DNA of 64,000 nt from SLRI01 sp964393275 (GTDB lineage: Bacteria; Pseudomonadota; Alphaproteobacteria; Geminicoccales; Geminicoccaceae), in contig CAYMTA010000006.1 in the NCBI GenBank assembly GCA_964393275.1, forward strand, positions 1 through 64,000, given 5' to 3'. Positions 9,380 through 16,750 of the stretch are shown one piece after another. Under the pieces are notes generated by a model. The model was not told where the DNA came from. It did not search any database and worked only from the letters and a program-made list of their open reading frames with translations. Positions within the stretch are counted from its first letter, which is position 1, and every line of letters starts with the position of its first letter. Position numbers and translations under genes: made by a program.

Positions 9380-9527
9380 GATGTTGCATCGGATGCAACA
9401 TCGGGGCCCGGGTTGTTGCACCAGATGCAACAATATTATGACAATTGATGCATCCGGCGCAACAGGCGGCTCGGGTTGTTGCATCTGGTGCATCATTATT
9501 ATGACAAATGTTGCATCGGGCGCAACA
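9380..9527. repeat. Array of five palindromes at ~32-bp pitch (copy A)
   Basis: Each unit fits TG(T/A)TGCA-N5-(T/C)GCA(A/T)CA. Centres are at 9391, 9423, 9455, 9486 and 9518, that is 32, 32, 31 and 32 bp apart, about three helical turns. The first is a perfect 11+1+11 palindrome (GATGTTGCATC G GATGCAACATC). Gaps after units 2 and 4 share ATTATGACAA, so the array is also a 63-bp tandem duplication of two-palindrome units. It looks like a multi-site operator for a dimeric DNA-binding protein; the protein is unknown. Confidence 0.85.
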
Positions 9528-9536
9528 ATTTCAGGC

Positions 9537-9656
9537 GAACGAACCCGCCAAGGCAGCGAACGAACCCGCGAAATCGACGAACGAACCCGGGATTCCGACG
9601 ATCGAACCCACGGATTCACGATCGAACCCGACGATTCACGAACGAACCCAAGGCCC
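9537..9656. repeat. Six direct repeats of GA(A/T)CGAACCC at 20-21-bp pitch (copy A)
   Basis: Units start at 9537, 9558, 9579, 9600, 9620 and 9640, at intervals of 21, 21, 21, 20 and 20 bp, about two helical turns. Units 1-3 and 6 read GAACGAACCC, units 4-5 GATCGAACCC. The spacing resembles plasmid iterons or a tandem protein-binding array. The 20-bp intervals shift the reading frame, which argues for selection on DNA rather than on a repeat peptide. Confidence 0.85.
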
Positions 9657-9667
9657 GCCCGGCGAGG

Positions 9668-9688
9668 GGCGGCGCGGCTTTCGCCGCC
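9668..9688. repeat. GC-rich hairpin after the direct repeats (copy A)
   Basis: GGCGGCG and CGCCGCC arms enclose a 7-nt loop CGGCTTT. The same arms are kept in copy B, where the loop is 8 nt (CGGGTTTT) and the neighbouring bases differ, so the stem itself seems conserved. No clear U-tract follows on either strand, so I do not call it an intrinsic terminator. Confidence 0.6.
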
Positions 9689-9803
9689 TTCCCGGGTTCG
9701 CTCGCCAGGCGAAGGCCGGATTGCCGAACGAACCGGAACGCAGCCTGGACAGGCCGCGTCGTTTAGGCTATAAATCCCAAAGCAGGATCAGGGGCGCGCA
9801 GGA

Positions 9804-10037
9804 TCAGGGGCGGAGCGAGATCAGGCCGCTTTCGATGATCAGCGCGACGCCATAGGTGGCGAGGGCGGCGAGCACCGTGGTGACGGCGACCTTGATCAGC
9901 AGGCGCGGCTTGGCCGGAGCACTGGTGGCATGGCCGGGCTCCGGGTGCTCCGGCGGGATGGAGCCGAAGGGCAGGGCCATGAGGAAGAACAGCCACCAGG
10001 CCATGCAGTAGGTGACGATGGCGCCGACGAGGCTCAC
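9804..10037 (-). CDS. DUF1467 family small membrane protein
   Basis: 77-residue predicted inner-membrane protein with two hydrophobic segments: VTYCMAWWLFFLMALPFG (about residues 8-25) and KVAVTTVLAALATYGVALI (about 50-68). A PEHPEPGH linker lies between them. I start at GTG 10037, with GAGGG 7 nt upstream and 10 bp after the epimerase stop codon. This family typically sits after methylmalonyl-CoA epimerase in alphaproteobacteria; its function is unknown to me. Family assignment is from pattern and context. Confidence 0.75.
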   Translation of the reverse strand: MSLVGAIVTYCMAWWLFFLMALPFGSIPPEHPEPGHATSAPAKPRLLIKVAVTTVLAALATYGVALIIESGLISLRP

Positions 10038-10047
10038 GAAATATCCC

Positions 10048-10467
10048 TCAAGCCTGCTCCAGCTCGACCAGCGTGCCGCAGAAATCCTTGGGATGGAGGA
10101 AGAGCACGGGCTTGCCGTGGGCGCCGGTCCGGGGCTCGCCGTCGCCCAGGATGCGCGCCCCTTGGGCCAGCAGATGGTCGCGCGCCGCCCGGATGTCGGC
10201 CACCTCGTAGCAGACGTGGTGGATGCCGCCGGCCGGGTTCCGCTCGAGGAAGGAGAGGATGGGCGAGGCCTCGCCGAGCACGCCGAGCAGCTCGATCTTG
10301 GTGTTCGCAAGCTCGATGAAGACCGTCTGCACCCCGTGCGCCGGCTGGTCCACGATGGCCGAGACGGTGGCGCCCAGGAGCCGCGCATGGGTCTCCCGCG
10401 CGGCCCGGATGTCCGGCACCGCGATGGCGACGTGGTTGAGCCGGCCGAGCTCGAAGGGCGCGGCCAT
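10048..10467 (-). CDS. mce: Methylmalonyl-CoA epimerase (VOC superfamily)
   Basis: 139-residue vicinal-oxygen-chelate protein interconverting (2R)- and (2S)-methylmalonyl-CoA in propionyl-CoA metabolism. Two VOC half-modules are visible: RLNHVAIAVPDI (metal-binding His) with VFIELANTKIELL, then GGIHHVCYEVADI with LFLHPKDFCGTLVELEQ. The metal ligands His and Glu fall in expected places. Its ATG overlaps the RNase J stop codon (TGATG), so it is probably co-translated with rnj. Confidence 0.9.
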   Translation of the reverse strand: MAAPFELGRLNHVAIAVPDIRAARETHARLLGATVSAIVDQPAHGVQTVFIELANTKIELLGVLGEASPILSFLERNPAGGIHHVCYEVADIRAARDHLLAQGARILGDGEPRTGAHGKPVLFLHPKDFCGTLVELEQA

Positions 10468-12173
10468 CAGGCGGCGCCCGCCGGGGCCCCGCCCATCTCG
10501 TCCTCGAGGCTGGCGAGCGACTTGGCGCTCAGGCGGGTGACCTGGACCTCGACGATGGGCCGCTTGTGGCGCGGCAGGTTCAGCGCCTGGCGCACGGCAC
10601 CGCGCACCGCCTGGGCCACCCGCTCGTCGTCGAGCACGTCCCGGTCCTGCAGATCCTCGACCGCCTCGGCGACCAGATCGGCGGCCGCCTTCTCCAGATT
10701 GCCGAAGCTCGAGAGGTCGATGGCGCCGATCGCGGTGAGCTGCGGGGCGGCGAGGACGCTGCCATAGGGATCGAGCACCAGGCCGACGACCACCGTGCCG
10801 TGGCTGGCGAGGCGGCGGCGCGAGCGGTAGAGCTCGTCGCCGGAATCGAGCAGCTCGTCGGTCTCCAGCACCCGCCGGCCGGTGTGAACCTCGCTCTCGA
10901 CCTTGGCCGGCGGCGGGCCGAGGCGGACGAGGTCGCCATTGCGCACGACCAGCGCCTGCTCGACGCCGAGCGACTTGGCGAAGCGCGCATGGGCATAGAG
11001 GTGGCGCGCCTCGCCATGCACCGGAATGGCGATCCTGGGCTTCATCCAGCGATACATCTGCTCCATCTCGTCGCGGCAGGGATGGCCCGAGACATGGACG
11101 AAATGGTCCTCCTCGGTGATCACCTCGACGCCGAGCTCGACCAGGTGGTTGTGCAGGCTGTAGAGCGTGCGCTCGTTGCCGGGGATGATCTTGGAGGAGA
11201 AGATCGCCGTGTCGCCGGCCTCGAGGCGGATGCGCTGGTGGTTGCCCGTGGCGATCCGCTGCATCGCCGCGCGCGGCTCGCCCTGGCTGCCGGTGACCAG
11301 GTAGAAGGCGCGGTGGCGCGGCAGGCCGGCCGCCTCGCGCTCGTCGCGCAAGGGCGGAATGCCCTTGAGGTAGCCGCATTCCTGCGCCGCCTCGATCATC
11401 CGGTGCATCGACCGCCCGACCACGACGATCTCCCGGCCGGCCTCGGCCGCGGCCAGCATGGCGGTCTCGAGCCGCGCCACGTTCGAGGCGAAGGTGGTCA
11501 GCGCCACGGCGTTGGGTTGGGCCGCGATGAGATCGCGCAAGGAATCGCGGACCTCGGCCTCGGAGCCGGAGGTCCCGGGGCTCAGCACGTTGGTGCTGTC
11601 GGCGACCAGGGCCAGGACCCCCTCGGCACCGATCTGCTCCAGGAGGGCGATGTCGCTCGGCTCGCCCAGCATCGGCGCGGGATCGAGCTTCCAGTCGCCG
11701 GTATGGAGCACGATGCCGTGCGGGCTCTCGATGGCAAGCGCGCTGGCCTCCGGAATGGAATGGGTCATGTGGATCAGGCGGCAGCCGAAGGGGCCGACGG
11801 TGAAGCGCTCGCCATCCTTGACCAGGCGAAGCGCCGCCGGATTCTTCACGTAATGCTCGGCGAGCTTGCGGCGGAGCACGGCCGCCGGAAACGCCGTGCA
11901 ATAGATGGGGCAGCCGAGCCGCTCCCAGAGATAGGGCACGGCGCCCAGGTGATCCTCGTGCGCGTGGGTCAGGATGATGCCGTCGAGCAGCTCCTTGCGC
12001 TCCTCGATGAAGGCGATGTCCGGCAGGATGATCTCGGCGCCGGGATGCCGGTCGTCGGCGAAGGCGATGCCGCAATCGACCATCAGCCAGCGGCCGTCGA
12101 GCTCGTAGAGATACAGATTGAGGCCGATTTCGCCGATGCCGCCCAGGGCGACGAAGCGCAAGGATGAGGTCAC
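10467..12173 (-). CDS. rnj: Ribonuclease J
   Basis: 568-residue metallo-beta-lactamase/beta-CASP RNase used in RNA maturation and decay. It has the HxHxDH zinc motif in LTHAHEDHLGAVPYL, GDWKLDP, the beta-CASP region with NHQRIRL, and PVHGEARHLYAHARF. The C-terminal domain ends near VTRLSAKSLASLEDE. The start GTG at 12173 overlaps the coaX stop codon (GTGA) and gives the family start TSSLRFVALGGIGEIGLN. A longer in-frame start would add 35 residues inside coaX. Confidence 0.93.
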   Translation of the reverse strand: MTSSLRFVALGGIGEIGLNLYLYELDGRWLMVDCGIAFADDRHPGAEIILPDIAFIEERKELLDGIILTHAHEDHLGAVPYLWERLGCPIYCTAFPAAVLRRKLAEHYVKNPAALRLVKDGERFTVGPFGCRLIHMTHSIPEASALAIESPHGIVLHTGDWKLDPAPMLGEPSDIALLEQIGAEGVLALVADSTNVLSPGTSGSEAEVRDSLRDLIAAQPNAVALTTFASNVARLETAMLAAAEAGREIVVVGRSMHRMIEAAQECGYLKGIPPLRDEREAAGLPRHRAFYLVTGSQGEPRAAMQRIATGNHQRIRLEAGDTAIFSSKIIPGNERTLYSLHNHLVELGVEVITEEDHFVHVSGHPCRDEMEQMYRWMKPRIAIPVHGEARHLYAHARFAKSLGVEQALVVRNGDLVRLGPPPAKVESEVHTGRRVLETDELLDSGDELYRSRRRLASHGTVVVGLVLDPYGSVLAAPQLTAIGAIDLSSFGNLEKAAADLVAEAVEDLQDRDVLDDERVAQAVRGAVRQALNLPRHKRPIVEVQVTRLSAKSLASLEDEMGGAPAGAA

Positions 12174-12967
12174 TGAGTTGCCTTCTTTCCGGAGCGAATG
12201 ATTTCGCGGTTCAGGAGATACACCTCGACCAGGCCGATCATGGTCAGATCGGGGTCGACATGCTCCACGAGCTTGCAATGTCGCGCGAAGAGCGGCGCCA
12301 GGCCGCCCGTGGCGATGATGGTCATGGTCTTGCCGTACTCGGCCTGCACGCGGTGGGCAAGCCCCTCGATCAGCCCGACATAGCCAAAGAACACGCCCGA
12401 CTGCATGGCCTGCACCGTCGAGCGGCCGATCACCTGGGGGGGCGGCTCGACCGCGATATGCGGCAGCTTGGCCGCCGCCCGGTGCAGGGCCTCGATCGAG
12501 AGATTGACGCCGGGGGCGATGATGCCGCCGAGAAAGGCGCCCTCGTCGTCGATGACATCGAAGGTGGTGGCCGTGCCGAAGTCGACGATGATCAGGGGCG
12601 CGGGATAGCGGCGAACCGCGGCGAGCGCGTTGATCAGACGGTCGGCGCCGGCCTCGCGGGGGTTGATCAGCTTGTTCGCGATCGGGATGGGCACATCCTC
12701 GCCGACGACGAAGGCCCGGCAGGCGAAGAACCTCTCGCTCATCTGGCGGAGCGGGAAGACGGTCTGCGGCACGACCGAGGAGACGACGACGGCACCGACG
12801 CTCTCGCGCGAGAAGCCGCCGATCGACATGAGCTGCAGCAGGAGCGCGGCGTACTCCTCCGCCGTGCGCTCGCGCGCGGTCGAGAGCCGCCAGTGCCCCA
12901 GGGCCTCGCGCTCCCGATAGAGGGCGAAGCTGGTGTTGGTGTTGCCGACGTCGATCAGCAGCAGCAT
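12170..12967 (-). CDS. coaX: Type III pantothenate kinase
   Basis: 265-residue ASKHA-fold kinase catalysing the first step of CoA synthesis. Signature motifs are LLIDVGNTNTSFAL (P-loop-like, residues about 3-16), PREAGADRLINALAA (pantothenate site) and IIVDFGTATTFDVID. Start ATG at 12967. It lies 49 bp after birA and overlaps rnj by 4 nt; the birA-coaX-rnj order downstream of nuoN is common in Rhodospirillales and relatives. Confidence 0.95.
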   Translation of the reverse strand: MLLLIDVGNTNTSFALYREREALGHWRLSTARERTAEEYAALLLQLMSIGGFSRESVGAVVVSSVVPQTVFPLRQMSERFFACRAFVVGEDVPIPIANKLINPREAGADRLINALAAVRRYPAPLIIVDFGTATTFDVIDDEGAFLGGIIAPGVNLSIEALHRAAAKLPHIAVEPPPQVIGRSTVQAMQSGVFFGYVGLIEGLAHRVQAEYGKTMTIIATGGLAPLFARHCKLVEHVDPDLTMIGLVEVYLLNREIIRSGKKATQ

Positions 12968-13016
12968 GCGCGGCTCCAGGCGGCGTCGCGCGCCCCGGAC
13001 GGGCGGGCCCGCCCCC

Positions 13017-13757
13017 TCACGACGCGGCCTCGCCAAGCGGGAAGAAGAGCTCGCCCGCATGGACGAGGCGGCGCCCCGATGCGGTGTCGAGCACCAGCCG
13101 TCCCAGCGGGTCGACGTCGACGAAGCGCCCGCCGATCGTCCTCGCGCCGTCCCGCACCCGTGCCTCCCGGCCCCGGCCGTGGGCGCGCAGGAGCCAGCGC
13201 TCCCGCAAGGCGGCGAAACCGCCGGCCCGCCAGCGACCGTAGTGCCCGGCGAAGCTGCCGAGGAAGCGATCGAGCAGGTCTTCCGGGGTCGCATCGACAC
13301 CGAGCGCGGCGAGGCTGGTCGCGGGATAGGGCAGGTCCTTCGGGCAGGTCGCGACATTGACGCCGATGCCGGCGACGATGGCCGGAGCACCGCCATCCAC
13401 GACGACGCTCTCGAGCAGGATGCCGGCGAGCTTGGCATCGCCGACCATGACGTCATTGGGCCATTTCATCTCCGGCGCGAACGCCTCTCCCTGGAGCGCC
13501 TCGACGAGGCCGAGGCCGACCACCAGCGAGAGCGTGGCCGCCTCGGCCAGGGGGCGCCGCGGCCTGAGCAGCATCGAGACATGGAGATTGCCCGCGGGCG
13601 AGACCCATGTCCGGCCGTGCCGGCCGCGCCCCTTCGTCTGGATGGCGGCCCGGACCACGAGCCCCTCGGGCTCGCCCCGGAGCGCGCGCTCGCGGACCAG
13701 ATCGTTCGTGCTGGCGAGGCTCGGGTAGTGCTCGATCGAAAAGCCTGGATTGCTCAA
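13017..13757 (-). CDS. birA: Biotin--[acetyl-CoA-carboxylase] ligase
   Basis: 246-residue class I BirA that attaches biotin to carboxylase carrier proteins. Motifs: PSLASTNDLVRERA, the biotinyl-AMP loop GRGRHGRTWVSPAGNL, MKWPNDVMV and GIGVNV. It lacks the N-terminal winged-helix repressor domain of E. coli BirA, so it is probably not a regulator. I used TTG at 13757 (MSNPGFSIEHYPSLAS), 13 bp after nuoN; the start codon is unusual and the Shine-Dalgarno (AGGG) rather distant, so the exact start is less certain than the gene. Confidence 0.92.
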   Translation of the reverse strand: MSNPGFSIEHYPSLASTNDLVRERALRGEPEGLVVRAAIQTKGRGRHGRTWVSPAGNLHVSMLLRPRRPLAEAATLSLVVGLGLVEALQGEAFAPEMKWPNDVMVGDAKLAGILLESVVVDGGAPAIVAGIGVNVATCPKDLPYPATSLAALGVDATPEDLLDRFLGSFAGHYGRWRAGGFAALRERWLLRAHGRGREARVRDGARTIGGRFVDVDPLGRLVLDTASGRRLVHAGELFFPLGEAAS

Positions 13758-13770
13758 TCGGCCGGCTGCC

Positions 13771-15231
13771 CTATGGCATGAGCGCCGCCGCGGCGGTCTG
13801 GGCCGTGGCGAGCAGGGGGCCCGGGATGAGGATGAAGCCCAGCACCAGAATGGCGCAGACCGTCACGATCGCCTGCAGCTCCATGCGCGCAGGCCGGTCG
13901 AACGCCTCGGCCGGCGCGTCGAAGTACATGACCTTGACGATGCGGAGGTAGTAGAAGGCGGCCACCACGCTGGTCAGCACCGCGATGACCGCGAGCAGCG
14001 TCAGGCCGGCATCGATCGCCGCCATGAAGACGTAGAGCTTGCCGAAGAAGCCGGCCAAGGGAGGGATGCCGGCGAGCGAGAAGAGGAAGATGGCGAAGCC
14101 GAGCGCCAGCATCGGCTGCCGTTGCGACAGGCCGGCGAGCTCGTCGATGCTCTCGATGTAGCGGCCCTGCCGGCGCATCATCAGGACCCCGGTGAAGATC
14201 CCCAGCGTCATGACGAGGTAGATGGTCATGTAGATGAGAACCGAATAGATGCCGCGCTCGGTTCCGGCCGCGAGACCGACCATGGCATAGCCGATGTGGC
14301 CGATGGCGGAATAGGCGAGCAGCCGCTTGATGTTGGTCTGGCCGATGCCGGCGAACCCGCCGAGCAGCATCGACGCCACGGAAATGAACACGATGATCTG
14401 CTGCCACTCGCCGGCGACGGCGCCAAAAGGCTGCATCAGCACGCGAAGCAGGAGGCCGATCGCCGCCATCTTGGGCGCCACGGCGAAGAACGTCGTCACC
14501 GGCGTCGGCGCCCCCTCGTAGACATCCGGCGTCCACATGTGGAAGGGCACGGCCGACAGCTTGAAGGCGAGGCCGACGGCGACGAAGACCAGCCCGACCA
14601 GGGCGCCGAGGCTCAGGGACGCGGTCGGGGAGCCGATGGCGCCCAGCGTCTCCGCGATCACGGTGAACGACAGCGTGCCGGTGAACCCGTAGATCAGCGA
14701 GCAGCCATAGAGGAGCATGCCGGAGGCGAGCGCGCCGAGCACGAAGTACTTCAGGCCGGCCTCGGTCGAGCGCAGCTGGTCCCGGTTGAAGGCGGCCATG
14801 ACGTAGAGCGACAGGCTCTGCAGTTCCAGCGCCACGTAGAGCGCCAGCAGGCTGTTGGCCGAGACCATCATGCACATGCCGAGGCTCGAGAACAGGATCA
14901 GGAGCGGGAACTCGAACCGGTCCATCTCCTGGTCCTGCAGGAAGCCCCGCGACAGGAGGATGCAGCCCGCGGAAACGGCGAGGATCACGACCTTGAGGAA
15001 GGCGGCGAAGCGGTCGAAGATGAACTGGTCGCCCAGGATCGGTGCCGCCGTCTTGTCCGCGGCGATGACCAGGACGGCGGCGACGATCAGCGCCAGCACG
15101 GCCAGGGGCGTCACCAGCCCCGCGGCGTGACGCTCGCGCAGCGAGCCCAGGACGAGCAAAGCGAGGCCCGAGACGAAGAGCAGCACCTCCGGCAGCGCCG
15201 GGATCAGATCGAAGGTCGGCTGGCTTTCCAT
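13771..15231 (-). CDS. nuoN: NADH-quinone oxidoreductase subunit N
   Basis: 486-residue antiporter-like membrane subunit of complex I with about 14 hydrophobic helices. Proton-channel features such as VGLAFKLSAVPFHMWTPDVY and GIPPLAGFFGKLYVFMAA are present. Last gene of the nuo operon, 9 bp after nuoM. Length is normal for NuoN (about 480). Confidence 0.97.
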   Translation of the reverse strand: MESQPTFDLIPALPEVLLFVSGLALLVLGSLRERHAAGLVTPLAVLALIVAAVLVIAADKTAAPILGDQFIFDRFAAFLKVVILAVSAGCILLSRGFLQDQEMDRFEFPLLILFSSLGMCMMVSANSLLALYVALELQSLSLYVMAAFNRDQLRSTEAGLKYFVLGALASGMLLYGCSLIYGFTGTLSFTVIAETLGAIGSPTASLSLGALVGLVFVAVGLAFKLSAVPFHMWTPDVYEGAPTPVTTFFAVAPKMAAIGLLLRVLMQPFGAVAGEWQQIIVFISVASMLLGGFAGIGQTNIKRLLAYSAIGHIGYAMVGLAAGTERGIYSVLIYMTIYLVMTLGIFTGVLMMRRQGRYIESIDELAGLSQRQPMLALGFAIFLFSLAGIPPLAGFFGKLYVFMAAIDAGLTLLAVIAVLTSVVAAFYYLRIVKVMYFDAPAEAFDRPARMELQAIVTVCAILVLGFILIPGPLLATAQTAAAALMP

Positions 15232-15240
15232 CGACGGGCC

Positions 15241-16746
15241 TCAGCGCAATGCCAGATCGGCGGCCGGCTGAGCGGCCCCGATCTGGACGAGCAGGTTGTC
15301 CACCGACGCCGCCATCGGGTCGAGGAAGAGAGCGGGGTAGATGCCCATGATGAAGACCAGGATGACCAGGGGCGCGAAGGCGATCACCTCGTTCGGGCGC
15401 AGGTCCTTGATCAGCTTGAGGTCGTCCTTGGTCAAGGCGCCGAAGATGGTTCGCCGGTAGAGCCAGAGCATGTAGGCGGCGCTCAGCACCATGCCCGAGG
15501 ACGCGAACAGCGCAACCCAGGAGTTGGTCTGGAAGATGCCGACGATCACCAGCATCTCGCCGACGAAGCCGGACGTGCCGGGCAGCGCCACGGCGGCGAA
15601 CATGAAGACCATGAAGACGAAGGCATAGGCCGGCATGCGTTCCGCCAACCCGCCGTAACGGTCGATGTCGCGGCTGTGGATGCGATCGTAGACCACGCCG
15701 ACGACCATGAAGAGCGCGCCCGAGACGACACCATGCGAGAGCATCTGGATGATCGAGCCCTGGATGCCGAGCGCGTTCGGGGTGAAGATGCCGATGGTGA
15801 CGATGCCCATGTGCGCCACCGACGAATAGGCGATCAGCTTCTTCATGTCGGTCTGCATCAGGGCGACGAGCGAGGTGTAGATGATGGCGACGATGGAGAG
15901 CGCGTAGACGAAGGGCGCGAAATAGAGCGAGGCGTCGGGCAGCATCGGCAGGGAGAAGCGCAGGAAGCCGTAGCCACCGAGCTTCAGCAGGATGGCCGCG
16001 AGCAGCACCGACCCGGCGGTCGGCGCCTCGACATGGGCATCGGGCAGCCAGGTGTGGAAGGGCCACATCGGCACCTTGATGGCGAACGACGCGAACAAAG
16101 CGAGCCACAGCCAGCGCTGCAGGCCGGGATCGAACTCGGTCGCCATGATGGTCGGCATGTCCGTCGTGCCGGCCTGGAGATACATGATCAGGAGGGCAAT
16201 GAGGAAGAGCACCGATCCGAGCAGCGTGTAGAGAAAGAACTTGAAGGATGCGTAAATCCGGCGCGGGCCGCCCCAGATGCCGATAATCAGGTACATCGGT
16301 ATCAGGATGCCCTCGAAGAAAATATAGAAAAGAACCATGTCGAGCGCGCAAAAGACGCCGACCATCAGCGTGTCCATGACCAGAAAGACGATCATGTACT
16401 CCTTGACGCGCGTCTGGACGGAGTGCCACGAGCCGATGATGCAGATGACCGTGAGCAGGGTGGAGAGCAGCACGAACCAGAGCGAGATGCCGTCGACGCC
16501 CATGTGGTAGTCGATGCCGAAGCCGGGCAGCCAGCTCCGCTTCTCCACCAGCTGGAAGCCGGCCTGGCTCGAATCGAAGTTGCCGAGGACGAGCAGCGAC
16601 AGAAGGAACGTCACCAGGGCGGTCCAGAGCGCCACGCTGCGGCTGTTCTGGGCCACCACCGCCGGCTCGCCGCGGATCAGGAGGATGAAGGCGGCACCGA
16701 CCAGGGGCAGGAAGGTGACGAGGGAGAGGAGAGGCCAGTCGCTCAT
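15241..16746 (-). CDS. nuoM: NADH-quinone oxidoreductase subunit M
   Basis: 501-residue antiporter-like proton-pumping subunit. Diagnostic stretches are DMVLFYIFFEGILIPMYLI, AIKVPMWPFHTWLPDAHVEA, KLGGYGFLRFSLPM and LPGTSGFVGEMLV. Highly hydrophobic throughout (about 14 helices). It sits 4 bp after nuoL and 9 bp before nuoN. Confidence 0.97.
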   Translation of the reverse strand: MSDWPLLSLVTFLPLVGAAFILLIRGEPAVVAQNSRSVALWTALVTFLLSLLVLGNFDSSQAGFQLVEKRSWLPGFGIDYHMGVDGISLWFVLLSTLLTVICIIGSWHSVQTRVKEYMIVFLVMDTLMVGVFCALDMVLFYIFFEGILIPMYLIIGIWGGPRRIYASFKFFLYTLLGSVLFLIALLIMYLQAGTTDMPTIMATEFDPGLQRWLWLALFASFAIKVPMWPFHTWLPDAHVEAPTAGSVLLAAILLKLGGYGFLRFSLPMLPDASLYFAPFVYALSIVAIIYTSLVALMQTDMKKLIAYSSVAHMGIVTIGIFTPNALGIQGSIIQMLSHGVVSGALFMVVGVVYDRIHSRDIDRYGGLAERMPAYAFVFMVFMFAAVALPGTSGFVGEMLVIVGIFQTNSWVALFASSGMVLSAAYMLWLYRRTIFGALTKDDLKLIKDLRPNEVIAFAPLVILVFIMGIYPALFLDPMAASVDNLLVQIGAAQPAADLALR

Positions 16747-16750
16747 CGGC

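Larger units (their letters stand above)
9312..9777. repeat. Composite repeat, copy A (upstream of CRISPR-Cas operon)
   Basis: About 466 bp homologous to 49297-49773. Bases 9433-9666 (234 bp) are identical to 49428-49661, while the flanks are clearly related but diverged. In order it holds a CCAAAAGGAC start, five palindromes (9380-9527), six short direct repeats (9537-9649), a GC hairpin (9668-9688), and a terminal TTAGGCTATAAATCC. It lies between the 3' end of the DUF1467 gene and the 5' end of cas3. All reading frames are fairly open but none looks like a real gene. Confidence 0.95.

Noticed and set aside
9380..9527. The five 32-bp-spaced palindromes as a small CRISPR array
   Set aside because: Units are only 19 bp with 12-13-bp gaps, the gaps share sequence with each other (ATTATGACAA), and the same array occurs with identical gaps 40 kb away. 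This is not a repeat-spacer structure.
9668..9688. The GC hairpin as a rho-independent terminator
   Set aside because: No run of T follows the stem on either strand, so it does not meet the usual pattern.
9447..9770. A small protein gene through the composite repeat (MTIDASGATGGSGCC... in copy A and in copy B)
   Set aside because: The 21-bp period keeps all three frames open, the 20-bp intervals shift frame, there is no convincing ribosome-binding site, and the frames end differently in the two copies.
10048..12075. A 675-codon minus-strand frame overlapping RNase J and the epimerase
   Set aside because: It is the shifted frame of rnj (Arg/Gly/Pro-rich) and becomes the genuine epimerase only from 10467.
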